64,000 nt of DNA, taken from an uncultured bacterium. Its GTDB lineage: Bacteria; Bacillota; Clostridia; Lachnospirales; Lachnospiraceae. Below are positions 52,941 to 60,969 of this stretch, one piece after another (the stretch's first letter is position 1; every line of letters begins with the position of its first letter). The notes beneath the pieces are model-generated. The model did no database searches. It had not been told where the DNA came from and saw nothing but the letters and a program-made list of their open reading frames with translations. The translations under genes and the position numbers were made by a program. Location: the NCBI GenBank assembly GCA_905215775.1, contig CAJMRM010000006.1, forward strand, positions 9,143 through 73,142, written 5' to 3'.

Positions 52941-52995
52941 ATACTCACCGCACCTCCTTCATTTTGTTTCTTTTAGAAACTTTAGTAATGCAACT

Positions 52996-53024
52996 ATTCC
53001 ATATTGTGGAATGCATTCCATATT
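52996..53024. promoter_or_regulatory. IclR-like palindromic operator in the gcdD leader
   Basis: TGGAATGCATTCCA (53007-53020) is a perfect 14-base palindrome close to the E. coli IclR operator form TGGAAAT-N-ATTTCCA. It sits inside a repeated ATTCCATATT (52996-53005 and 53015-53024). It lies about 80-90 bases downstream of the predicted gcdD transcription start, where a bound repressor could act as a roadblock. Confidence 0.6.
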
Positions 53025-53105
53025 TTTTTCAGCACATAAGGGTACCTTTCAAACAGCACCCGTACTACTTTTCTGTCTATGCATTTTTCACAATATCTTG
53101 AGTTT

Positions 53106-53134
53106 AGTATATCAGCTTTCCTCAAAAAAGTCAA
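53106..53134 (-). promoter_or_regulatory. Sigma-A-type promoter of gcdDCB
   Basis: On the minus strand TTGACT (53129-53134) and TATACT (53106-53111) are 17 bases apart. It is divergent from the promoter at 53184-53212 across a 350-base regulatory region. Confidence 0.8.
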
Positions 53135-53183
53135 CAAAACAGGAAAAGAATCTGTCCCCCTCCCCAGGAACCGTCCGGAAATA

Positions 53184-53212
53184 TTGACACCCGTACCTTC
53201 TTATTATAGAAT
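53184..53212 (+). promoter_or_regulatory. Sigma-A-type promoter of the ketopantoate-reductase-family gene
   Basis: TTGACA (53184-53189) and TAGAAT (53207-53212) are 17 bases apart, 79 bases before the start codon. Confidence 0.8.
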
Positions 53213-53290
53213 ATACATAAAATTTACACAGGCCCGTGTGCCATACGCGGCCGCCTGCGTCAGGTATCGCACCGAAGGGAGAAAAGGATT

Positions 53291-54226
53291 ATGAAACCAA
53301 TGAACAAAGTGACACTGATCGGTCTGGGAGCCATGGGGGTTTTCTTCGCGCCGCGGATCTCAGAAAAGCTGGGAGCCGGTTTCCGGATCATGGCGTCCGG
53401 AGCAAGAAAAGACCGGCTGGAGCAGAAAGGGGTCACCATAAACGGCATCAATTACCGTTTTCCAATCGTCACCCCGGAGGACAATGACGGTCCCTCGGAT
53501 CTGGTGATCATTGCTGTAAAGGGCTATGATCTGCCCCAGGCACTGGAGGATATCCGGAACCAGGTTGGTCCCGAAACCATTCTCCTCCCGGTCCTCAACG
53601 GCGTCGACAGTGAAAAGCAGACCGCTGATATTTACGGCATGGACCATGTGCTCTATTCCTATATGCGCGTCAGCATTGCCATGAAGGACGGGAAGGCCGA
53701 ATTTGATCCGGAAAAGGGCCTGATCCATTTCGGAGAAGCAAAAAATGATCCGGACCAGCTTTCCCACCGGGTCCTGGCTGTGGAGGAGCTGTTCAGCCGC
53801 TGCGGCATCCCATATAAGATCGACTCCGATATGATCAAGGGCTTATGGTTCAAGTTCATGTGCAACGTAGGAGAAAACATGACCTGCGCCATGTTCGGCG
53901 TTCCTTTCGGCGCCTTCCAAAAAAGCGCTGATGCCAATTACTTCCGCCACGCCGCCATGTGGGAGGTGATCCAGGTCGCCAACCGTCTTGGCGTAGACAT
54001 CGGCCAGAACGAGATCGACCGGCAGGAGCACACCATTGGCCGGCTTCCCTATCAGAACAAGCCCTCCACGCTCCAGGATCTGGAGGTTGGAAAGCACACA
54101 GAAGTGGATATGTTTGCAGGCACCGTCGTCCGGCTCGGAAAAGAGCTGGGTGTGGAAACCCCCGTCTGTGAAATGTTCTGGCACGGCATCCATCTGATCG
54201 AGGACCGGATTTTCGGGGAGATCTGA
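53291..54226 (+). CDS. Ketopantoate reductase (ApbA/PanE) family oxidoreductase, possible 2-hydroxyglutarate dehydrogenase
   Basis: The 311-residue protein has an N-terminal Rossmann fold with the dinucleotide loop LIGLGAMGVFFA (near residue 9), the AVKGYDLPQAL segment and a C-terminal helical domain with the conserved KGLWFKFMCNVGEN. Family members reduce 2-oxoacids to D-2-hydroxyacids; PanE makes pantoate, and a Lactococcus PanE-family enzyme reduces branched 2-oxoacids. It is divergent from the gcd operon, and no other 2-hydroxyglutarate dehydrogenase gene is in the window, so reduction of 2-oxoglutarate is a testable guess. A biosynthetic PanE is the alternative. Confidence 0.82.
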   Translation: MKPMNKVTLIGLGAMGVFFAPRISEKLGAGFRIMASGARKDRLEQKGVTINGINYRFPIVTPEDNDGPSDLVIIAVKGYDLPQALEDIRNQVGPETILLPVLNGVDSEKQTADIYGMDHVLYSYMRVSIAMKDGKAEFDPEKGLIHFGEAKNDPDQLSHRVLAVEELFSRCGIPYKIDSDMIKGLWFKFMCNVGENMTCAMFGVPFGAFQKSADANYFRHAAMWEVIQVANRLGVDIGQNEIDRQEHTIGRLPYQNKPSTLQDLEVGKHTEVDMFAGTVVRLGKELGVETPVCEMFWHGIHLIEDRIFGEI

Positions 54227-54237
54227 TCCCCATCCCT

Positions 54238-54274
54238 CTGCGGGCTTCTTCCTTTCTTCGGATGAAGCCCGCAG
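54238..54274. terminator. Hairpin between the PanE-family gene and the MocR gene (convergent)
   Basis: CTGCGGGCTTC and GAAGCCCGCAG form an 11-base perfect stem just after the first gene's stop. There is no T run on either strand, so it may be a weak bidirectional terminator. Confidence 0.5.
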
Positions 54275-54294
54275 GGATCCAGGAACTCCGTCCT

Positions 54295-55716
54295 TTACCG
54301 GCAGAGCGCTTCTGCCAGCGCCGCAGCCCCCTCCCGGATCTTCTCCTCCGTCAGACTGGCATAGCCCAGGATCACTGTTCGGCTTTCCGTTTCTTTTTTC
54401 CCAATGTAAAATCCAGAAAGACCATACACGCGGATCCCCGCCCCCTCTGCCGCCTTCTCCAGCTGTTCCTCTGTCCTATCCCCGCGGCAGGTCAAAAGAA
54501 CGTGGAGTCCGGCAAATTCTCCGCTGATCTCAAATTCTTTCTCCAGCGGCTTTAAAGATGCCAGGAGAAGATCATGCTTTCCCTTATAAATTTCCCGCAT
54601 CCGGTTCAGATGACGTTCAAAATAACCGCCCCCGATGAACATGGCTAGGATCCTCTGGTCTACCCGCGATACTGTGGAGGAATAAAACCGGGCCCGCTCC
54701 CCGTACCGTTCCATCAGTGCCGGAGGAAGCACCAGATATCCCACGCGGATGGCCGGTGCAATGGCCTTTGAAAAGGTTCCCATATAGATCACCCGTCCGC
54801 TGCTGTCCATCCCCTGGAGCGCTGGGATCGGCTTCCCCCGGTAACGGAATTCACTGTCATAATCATCCTCGATCAGATACCGGTCCGGCGCCTTCATGGC
54901 CCAGGCCAGAAGCTCCTGTCTCCGTTTTACCGGCATGACGATTCCCATGGGAAACTGATGGGACGGCATCACATACGCCGCAGAAGCCGGAAGCTGCTCC
55001 AGCTCGCGGACCCGGAACCCGCTGTCATCCATCCCCACAGGAAAGACCGGATGCCCCATCCCCTCAAGAACACGATAGGCCTGCTTATAGGTTGGGTTTT
55101 CCATGGCAATACCAGCCTCCCGCCCCAGCAGCTGGGATAAAAGGATCAGAAGGTATTCGTTTCCCGCTCCGATTATGATCTGGTCTGCAGTACAGTTTAC
55201 GCCCCGGGCCGCATGAAGGTAGTCCCGGATGGCCTCCCGCAGCAGAAGATCTCCCTGGGGACTGCCTTTCAGAAACATCTCTGTGTCCTCCTCCTTCAGA
55301 ACGGCCCGGCTGATCCGCCTCCAGGTGGAAAAGGGAAAGCTTTCCAGATCAATGCCCCTGGGCGAGAAATCCACCCTCCATTTCTTCTCCTGAAGAGCCG
55401 GCCCGGGCCGTTCGCCAGGAGACAGGTTCTCCTGCCCCCTCGCTCCCGACGAAACCGGAGGCAGGATCCCATCCAGTCCGGCTACGAAATACCCTCTTCG
55501 GGAGGACGCCTCAAGATAGCCCTCCGACACCAGCTGCTCATAGGCCGACTGGGTCGTGCTCCGGCTGACCCGGAGACTCTTTGCCAGCTCCCGGGAGGAA
55601 GGCAGCTTCCTCATGGGCTTCAGGCTCCCGCTGCGGATCTCTTCTTTAATATACTGGTAGATCTGTTCATACAGCGGCCGGGGATCCTGGCTGCTTAAAG
55701 GGATCATCAGTTCCAT
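54295..55716 (-). CDS. MocR-type GntR/aminotransferase regulator
   Basis: The 473-residue protein fuses an N-terminal GntR winged helix (about 8-75, LPSSRELAKSLRVSRSTTQSAYEQL) to a fold-type I aminotransferase domain. The PLP-lysine region is MGTFSKAIAPAIRVGYLVLP and the preceding DYDSEFRY segment is typical. MocR regulators sense PLP or amino-acid derivatives; PdxR and GabR are examples. Its target is unknown. GGAGGTAAGG precedes the ATG. Confidence 0.9.
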   Translation of the reverse strand: MELMIPLSSQDPRPLYEQIYQYIKEEIRSGSLKPMRKLPSSRELAKSLRVSRSTTQSAYEQLVSEGYLEASSRRGYFVAGLDGILPPVSSGARGQENLSPGERPGPALQEKKWRVDFSPRGIDLESFPFSTWRRISRAVLKEEDTEMFLKGSPQGDLLLREAIRDYLHAARGVNCTADQIIIGAGNEYLLILLSQLLGREAGIAMENPTYKQAYRVLEGMGHPVFPVGMDDSGFRVRELEQLPASAAYVMPSHQFPMGIVMPVKRRQELLAWAMKAPDRYLIEDDYDSEFRYRGKPIPALQGMDSSGRVIYMGTFSKAIAPAIRVGYLVLPPALMERYGERARFYSSTVSRVDQRILAMFIGGGYFERHLNRMREIYKGKHDLLLASLKPLEKEFEISGEFAGLHVLLTCRGDRTEEQLEKAAEGAGIRVYGLSGFYIGKKETESRTVILGYASLTEEKIREGAAALAEALCR

Positions 55717-55743
55717 CCTTACCTCCGTTTTTTCATAAATACC

Positions 55744-55788
55744 AAAAGGGACGTCCTCCGGAATTCCATCCAGGGCCGTCCCTCTTTT
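55744..55788 (-). terminator. Terminator after glnS
   Basis: AAAAGAGGGACGG pairs with CGTCCCTTTT on the minus strand, ending in a short T run, between glnS and the MocR gene. Confidence 0.65.
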
Positions 55789-55812
55789 ATATCTCTGTCT
55801 GTATGATCCCGG

Positions 55813-57501
55813 TTATTTCGGAAGCCGGAACGAGCTCTTCAGGGAAACGATCCTGTTATATACAGGCTTTCCTTCGAGGCTGTCCTTGCAGTCCACACAG
55901 TAAAAACCGTTTCTTACAAACTGGAAGCTCTCATAAGCCTTAGCCTCCATCAGTGCAGGCTCCACATAAGCCGTTGTCACGGTTTTGGAATTGGGATTCA
56001 GATTCAGCGTTCCATCTGCGTTCAGCTTGCCCTTTTCCTCATCCACGATGTTCTCGTAAAGGCGGCACTCCACCTGGCCTGCATGCGCAGCGGAAACCCA
56101 GTGGATGGTTCCCTTGACCTTTCTTCCGTTAAATCCGGAGCCGCTCTTTGTCTCCGGGTCGTAGGTACAATGAACCACTGTGACCTTACCATTTCCATCC
56201 TTTTCAAAGCCGGTGCAGGTGACAAAATACGCGCTCATGAGACGGACCTCATTTCCCGGGAACAGGCGGAAGTATTTTTTCGGCGGTTCCTCCATAAAGT
56301 CCTCTCGCTCGATATAAAGCTCTCTGGAGAACGGCACCTGGCGCTCTCCCATTTCCGGATTCTCCAGATTGTTGGGTACGGACAGCATTTCTGTCTGCCC
56401 CTCCGGATAGTTATCGATCACCAGCTTCACCGGATCCAGAACTGCCATCATCCTGGGTCTCTTAAGCTTCAGATCCTCGCGGATGCAGTATTCCAGCATC
56501 GCATAGTCCACCGAGCTGTTGGCCTTGGAAACGCCCACCAGATCCACAAACATACGCAGGGATTCCGGCGTATAGCCTCTTCTCCTGAGGGCCGCAATGG
56601 TCACCAGACGCGGATCGTCCCAGCCGTCCACGATTCCGTCCTCCACCAGCTTCTTAATATAGCGCTTTCCTGTTACTACATTGGTCAGATACAGCTTTGC
56701 AAACTCGATCTGCCGCGGCGGATTCTCAAATTCGCACTCTCTGACCACCCAGTCATAAAGCGGCCTGTGATCCTCAAATTCCAGGGTACAGATGGAATGG
56801 GTGATGTGCTCGATGGCGTCCTCAATGGGATGGGCAAAATCGTACATGGGATAAATGCACCATTTATCTCCGGTATTGTGGTGGCTCATACGTGCCACGC
56901 GGTAGATCACCGGGTCCCTCATATTGATATTGGGAGACGCCATATCGATCTTGGCGCGGAGCACCTTTTCCCCGTCCTTATATACGCCGTTCTTCATTTC
57001 CTCGAACAGCTTCAGGTTTTCCTCCACCGTTCTGTCCCGGTAGGGGCTGTTCTTTCCCGGAGTATTAAAATCGCCCCGGTATTCGCGGATCTCATCGGCC
57101 GTAAGGTCGCAGACGAACGCCTTTCCTTTTTTAATAAGGCGGACCGCACACTCATACATCGCGTCAAAGTAGTCGGACGCAAAAAACAGCCTGTCCTCAA
57201 ATTCTGCTCCCAGCCATTTCACATCGTTTATAATGGACTCCACATACTCCGTTTTTTCCTTAGTAGGATTCGTATCATCAAAACGGAGGTTAAATTTTCC
57301 GCCATATTCCTTTGCCAGTCCAGAGTTTAAGATAATGGACTTGGCATGGCCGATATGGAGATATCCATTGGGCTCCGGTGGGAATCTCGTCTGGACGTGA
57401 TCATATACGCCCTCCGCCAGGTCTTTGTCAATTTCCTGTTCAATAAAATTTTTAGAAACAGTTTCCTTCGTTTCCTCTGCCGGTTTTATATTTTCCGCCA
57501 T
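55813..57501 (-). CDS. glnS: Glutamine-tRNA ligase with altered KMSKS-type loop
   Basis: The 562-residue class I synthetase charges tRNA-Gln. It has the HIGH motif PPEPNGYLHIGHAKS (near residue 41), RFDDTNPTKE, GWDDPRLVTIAALRRRGYTPES and a C-terminal beta-barrel anticodon domain (GRKVKGTIHWVSAAHA). Where E. coli GlnRS has TVMSKRK, this protein has VVTGKRY. Presence of GlnRS implies direct glutaminylation, at least in part. A promoter and a strong hairpin lie just upstream. Confidence 0.94.
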   Translation of the reverse strand: MAENIKPAEETKETVSKNFIEQEIDKDLAEGVYDHVQTRFPPEPNGYLHIGHAKSIILNSGLAKEYGGKFNLRFDDTNPTKEKTEYVESIINDVKWLGAEFEDRLFFASDYFDAMYECAVRLIKKGKAFVCDLTADEIREYRGDFNTPGKNSPYRDRTVEENLKLFEEMKNGVYKDGEKVLRAKIDMASPNINMRDPVIYRVARMSHHNTGDKWCIYPMYDFAHPIEDAIEHITHSICTLEFEDHRPLYDWVVRECEFENPPRQIEFAKLYLTNVVTGKRYIKKLVEDGIVDGWDDPRLVTIAALRRRGYTPESLRMFVDLVGVSKANSSVDYAMLEYCIREDLKLKRPRMMAVLDPVKLVIDNYPEGQTEMLSVPNNLENPEMGERQVPFSRELYIEREDFMEEPPKKYFRLFPGNEVRLMSAYFVTCTGFEKDGNGKVTVVHCTYDPETKSGSGFNGRKVKGTIHWVSAAHAGQVECRLYENIVDEEKGKLNADGTLNLNPNSKTVTTAYVEPALMEAKAYESFQFVRNGFYCVDCKDSLEGKPVYNRIVSLKSSFRLPK

Positions 57502-57563
57502 AGTGATTCCTCCATTTATGTTCCTGTATTTCTATCTTTTTATACGATCATAGATCAGATGCC

Positions 57564-57595
57564 GGGGACAAAAGTCAGTAATTCCTTTTGTCCCC
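57564..57595 (-). promoter_or_regulatory. Hairpin at the 5' end of the glnS transcript
   Basis: GGGGACAAAAG and CTTTTGTCCCC form an 11-base perfect stem. On the minus strand it begins within about eight bases of the predicted glnS -10 element, so it would be the very start of the mRNA. It lacks a T run. Confidence 0.55.
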
Positions 57596-57599
57596 CACA

Positions 57600-57628
57600 T
57601 TTATATTATCTTACCATATCTTTTCCAA
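57600..57628 (-). promoter_or_regulatory. Sigma-A-type promoter of glnS
   Basis: On the minus strand TTGGAA (57623-57628) and TATAAA (57600-57605) are 17 bases apart. Confidence 0.68.
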
Positions 57629-57649
57629 ATATAAAAGAAAAATTTTCCA

Positions 57650-59023
57650 TTATATACTGATAATGCCAAAATACTTAAGGACCTCTCCGGCCAGGATCGC
57701 TGCCAGCATCACCGGAGCCACATACCGGATCATGACCCGGTACATCTTCTTCCTCTTAAAGGAGCCGGAGGACTCCACCTCCTCCTCAATGTACCGGCTG
57801 CCCACCACATGGCCCACCAGGATACACGTTCCAATGGCCACGATCGGCATCATCACCGAGTTGGAGATAAAATCAAAGAAATCCAAAAACTGCATTTTTA
57901 AGATCGTAATGTGTCCCCACGGACCGTATCCCAGACAGGACGGGATACCCAGCAGCAGGATACCTGCCGTAGAAAGGACCGTGGCGCTCCTTCTGGTAAG
58001 CCGTGTCTTATCTGTGAGGATCGAGACCACTGTTTCCAGAAGAGAAATGGACGATGTAAGCGCCGCAAAAAATACCAGAAGGAAAAACAGAGCTCCCACA
58101 GCCCCTCCCAGAGGGAAGGATTCAAATACCCTGGGCAGCACGCCGAACATCAGTCCCGGGCCGGCCTTTCCCCGGATCAGAGACGCATCCCCTCCATTGA
58201 AGGCCACCACTGCGGGTACGATCATAAGTCCTGCAAGGAACGCGATACCTGTATCAAAGATCTCGATCTGGCCGACGGAACGTTCCAGATTATCTTCCTT
58301 TTTCATATAGGAGCCGTAAGTGATCATGATTCCCATGGCCAGAGACATGGAATAAAACAGCTGTCCCATGGCCGCCAGCACCGTGGTCACGGAAAAGTCC
58401 GCAAAGTCCGGAAGGAGGTAATATTTCAGTCCTTCCGATGCCCCCGGAAGTGTCATACAGTAAATGGAAATCCCCACAGAAAGCAGCACCAGCACCGGCA
58501 TCATAACGCTGCTGGCCTTCTCCACGCCCTTATCCACGCCTAAAAGGACCACTGCCGCCGTAAGGAGCACAAAGATCACAAACCAGAACAGGGGATTTTC
58601 CAAAATCCCGCCGCCGGCCATACCAATGAAATTTCCAAAATAAGCATCGTCGGATACGGCCATGCCGTTTCCCCTTGTGAATTCCACAAAATACTTGACG
58701 ACCCAGCCGCCGATCACACAGTAGTACGGCGTAATGATCACCGGGATCAGGGCTGCCAGCCATCCCAGAGGCGCAAAATGGCGGTTAAGGCCCCCAAAGG
58801 CTTCGATACAGGACAGCCTGGTCCTCCTTCCCATGGCAACCTCTGTGATCATCAGTGTGAATCCAAAGGTCACAGCCAGAATGATATACGTGATCAGGAA
58901 CGCCCCTCCTCCGTATTTGGCTGCCAGGTACGGGAATCTCCACATGTTTCCCAGTCCCACGGCAGAGCCAGCCGCCGCAAGAACGAATCCCAGCCGGCTG
59001 GTAAAGCTGCTTCTTTCTCTCAT
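57650..59023 (-). CDS. Sodium-dependent transporter of the SNF (NSS/LeuT) family
   Basis: The 457-residue membrane protein has about 11-12 helices and the NSS signature GSAVGLGNMWRFPYLAAKYGG at helix 1. Such transporters import amino acids or related compounds with Na+. The substrate is unknown. A Na+ gradient would be supplied by the glutaconyl-CoA decarboxylase encoded nearby, but a specific link is only inference. GAGGGGAG precedes the ATG. Confidence 0.92.
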   Translation of the reverse strand: MRERSSFTSRLGFVLAAAGSAVGLGNMWRFPYLAAKYGGGAFLITYIILAVTFGFTLMITEVAMGRRTRLSCIEAFGGLNRHFAPLGWLAALIPVIITPYYCVIGGWVVKYFVEFTRGNGMAVSDDAYFGNFIGMAGGGILENPLFWFVIFVLLTAAVVLLGVDKGVEKASSVMMPVLVLLSVGISIYCMTLPGASEGLKYYLLPDFADFSVTTVLAAMGQLFYSMSLAMGIMITYGSYMKKEDNLERSVGQIEIFDTGIAFLAGLMIVPAVVAFNGGDASLIRGKAGPGLMFGVLPRVFESFPLGGAVGALFFLLVFFAALTSSISLLETVVSILTDKTRLTRRSATVLSTAGILLLGIPSCLGYGPWGHITILKMQFLDFFDFISNSVMMPIVAIGTCILVGHVVGSRYIEEEVESSGSFKRKKMYRVMIRYVAPVMLAAILAGEVLKYFGIISI

Positions 59024-59030
59024 AACAAAT

Positions 59031-59096
59031 ACTCCCCTCTATTCGGTTTTTGACAACGAATGTGTCCATTATACCCGATTCGAGGGGAGTTTGCAA
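59031..59096 (-). promoter_or_regulatory. SNF transporter promoter framed by an inverted repeat
   Basis: On the minus strand TTGCAA (59091-59096) and TATAAT (59068-59073) are 17 bases apart. ACTCCCCTC (59031-59039) and GAGGGGAGT (59082-59090) form a perfect 9-base inverted repeat, extended by ATTCGG/CCGA bases. One arm lies in the promoter spacer and the other covers the ribosome site of the transporter gene. Confidence 0.75.
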
Positions 59097-59121
59097 TCAA
59101 TTCTGTTTTATATGCCGGTTT

Positions 59122-60918
59122 TTACAGATCCAGGTCGATAAATTCAAAGTCGTCATCCTGGGCTGCTTCCTCCGATCCGGCCTCGTTTTCCGGGATCCTG
59201 CGGTCGGATGCCCTGTCAGGATCCGCTTCTTGGCCAGCCGGAACCGGGATCTCTTCCGCTTCCTTTCCTGTTTCCTGCTCCGGAGCTGGTCTGCGGGCCG
59301 GGGCTCTGTGGTTCACAAAGGCCTTCTCCTCTTCCTCCAGATCCAGATCCTCCAGCTCGTCCAGCTCCTGGTCTGTCCACTTTTTCGTCCGGGGTCTGGA
59401 TTCCTGCGTCCGTCCGGTCCGGGAAGACTCCCTGGGGCGTGTCTCCGGGGCGGGCCGTCCGCTCTTTTTCGGCTTTCCCTCCCGGCTGGAATCTCCGGGC
59501 TTTCTGGTGAGCAGCAGGATGATGAGAATGATCACAAGGATGATGCTGACAGCAAACAGACCAGCGATCATGTATCCGCGGACCGTATAATCCTCCACCA
59601 GGCTGTTGTATTCTCCGACCACCTTCTCATTGACCGCCCTCAGCTCTTCTGCCTCAGGATCCTGGAAGAATCTCTGGAGGGTCATTTCCTTCTGATCATA
59701 CCGGTAGAAATTCTGCTCTCCGTCTGCATTCCGGCCGTAGACGATGCAGTATTCCGGCGTTTCTCCGTCCTGGCCGTTCCAGATCCAGCCGTGGACAGTA
59801 TGTTCCCCAATATCGATGGTGCACGCACGGAAGCCGTCGGGAAGCTCTGTTCCCTCGGGAATGTTTTCCGGAGACAGAACGATAATGGTTTTTTCCGCCA
59901 TACGGACCGTTACATATGGAGACAGGATGCCCTCTTCCGGATCATAGACAAAGAAATCTCCATTTCCGTCTTCATCCGTCATATAAAGAAGGATCACACC
60001 CTGGTCATTGGTTCCGGCCTGGACCGTCGATCCCTGGTACCCGTATTCAGTCACGGTAAAGCCATCCGGCAGGGTTTCCGCGTCAAAGGTCTCGGAAACT
60101 GTCCAGTTTCCATCCTCCACGTTATGGGGCTGATCCGTCTGGGAACCGCCTTCCCCGTCTGCTCCGTTCTCTCCTTCTGAGCCTCCCTCTCCTCTGGTCA
60201 CCGTGATCGTATATGCTTTCCTGGTACTGCCGTCCTCTGCAGTGACCGTGCATACCACCTTATTTTCACCCGGCTGGAGATTCTCAGCTCCCTCCACAGA
60301 TACGCTGGCCTTTCCATCATTGGCCGGAGCGCTGACTGTGATCTTTTCCACATCTCCGGAGACAGAGGCCGTATATTCGGTCACATCAGCAGAAAACTCC
60401 GGACTCAGGGTTCCCGGCGAAATGGCAAGCGAGCCCAGAGATGCATCCTGGGATGCCCCGGACGCGCCATTGATCGTTACGGCTGAATTCCCTGTGTGCG
60501 CAATGGTCACCATCTGCCCGTTGGCATCGTACACCTCCTGAGATTTGATGGTGATCGACGAGGTCCCGGCCTTCAGGGCCTTGAATTTCAGCGTAAAGCT
60601 GAAGGTGGTCTGATTGGCCGCTTCTGCCGCTCCCACGACCCGGACGCTCCCCGCTCCTCCATTGGCGCTGGTTCCGCTTAAAAACTCCAGAGACTGGGCA
60701 TCGTATTCCAGCATCACATCCGACCGGTCCAGAGCCGTTCCGTCTGAAGAGGCGATCTTCATGGTGACGGATACCTGGTTTCCTACGGATGCCGTCGGGT
60801 CAGAAAATGTGATTTTCCCCGATCCCGCATAGGCGGTCAGAATGTCTGCCGGAAACGCCAGAAGCGTGATGGCCAGCGACAGGAAGACCGCTGTGATTTT
60901 CTTTATTATCCTGCTCAT
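59122..60918 (-). CDS. Membrane-anchored surface protein with cohesin-like and cadherin-like domains
   Basis: The 598-residue protein has a signal peptide (about 1-31), a cohesin-like domain (about 34-150, ITFSDPTASVGNQVSVTMKIAS), a cadherin-like beta-sandwich (about 158-242), an acidic linker, an extracellular region without a recognised family (about 270-430), one membrane helix (449-470) and a long charged cytoplasmic tail ending in an acidic stretch. No dockerin partner is visible nearby. It follows the SH3b/glucosaminidase gene by 51 bases and shares its cadherin-like domain. Function is probably envelope-related. Confidence 0.78.
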   Translation of the reverse strand: MSRIIKKITAVFLSLAITLLAFPADILTAYAGSGKITFSDPTASVGNQVSVTMKIASSDGTALDRSDVMLEYDAQSLEFLSGTSANGGAGSVRVVGAAEAANQTTFSFTLKFKALKAGTSSITIKSQEVYDANGQMVTIAHTGNSAVTINGASGASQDASLGSLAISPGTLSPEFSADVTEYTASVSGDVEKITVSAPANDGKASVSVEGAENLQPGENKVVCTVTAEDGSTRKAYTITVTRGEGGSEGENGADGEGGSQTDQPHNVEDGNWTVSETFDAETLPDGFTVTEYGYQGSTVQAGTNDQGVILLYMTDEDGNGDFFVYDPEEGILSPYVTVRMAEKTIIVLSPENIPEGTELPDGFRACTIDIGEHTVHGWIWNGQDGETPEYCIVYGRNADGEQNFYRYDQKEMTLQRFFQDPEAEELRAVNEKVVGEYNSLVEDYTVRGYMIAGLFAVSIILVIILIILLLTRKPGDSSREGKPKKSGRPAPETRPRESSRTGRTQESRPRTKKWTDQELDELEDLDLEEEEKAFVNHRAPARRPAPEQETGKEAEEIPVPAGQEADPDRASDRRIPENEAGSEEAAQDDDFEFIDLDL

Positions 60919-60969
60919 AGTTTTATATTCTCCTTATTTTATCCGGTTTTGCCGGTTCCAGTGCTCCCT

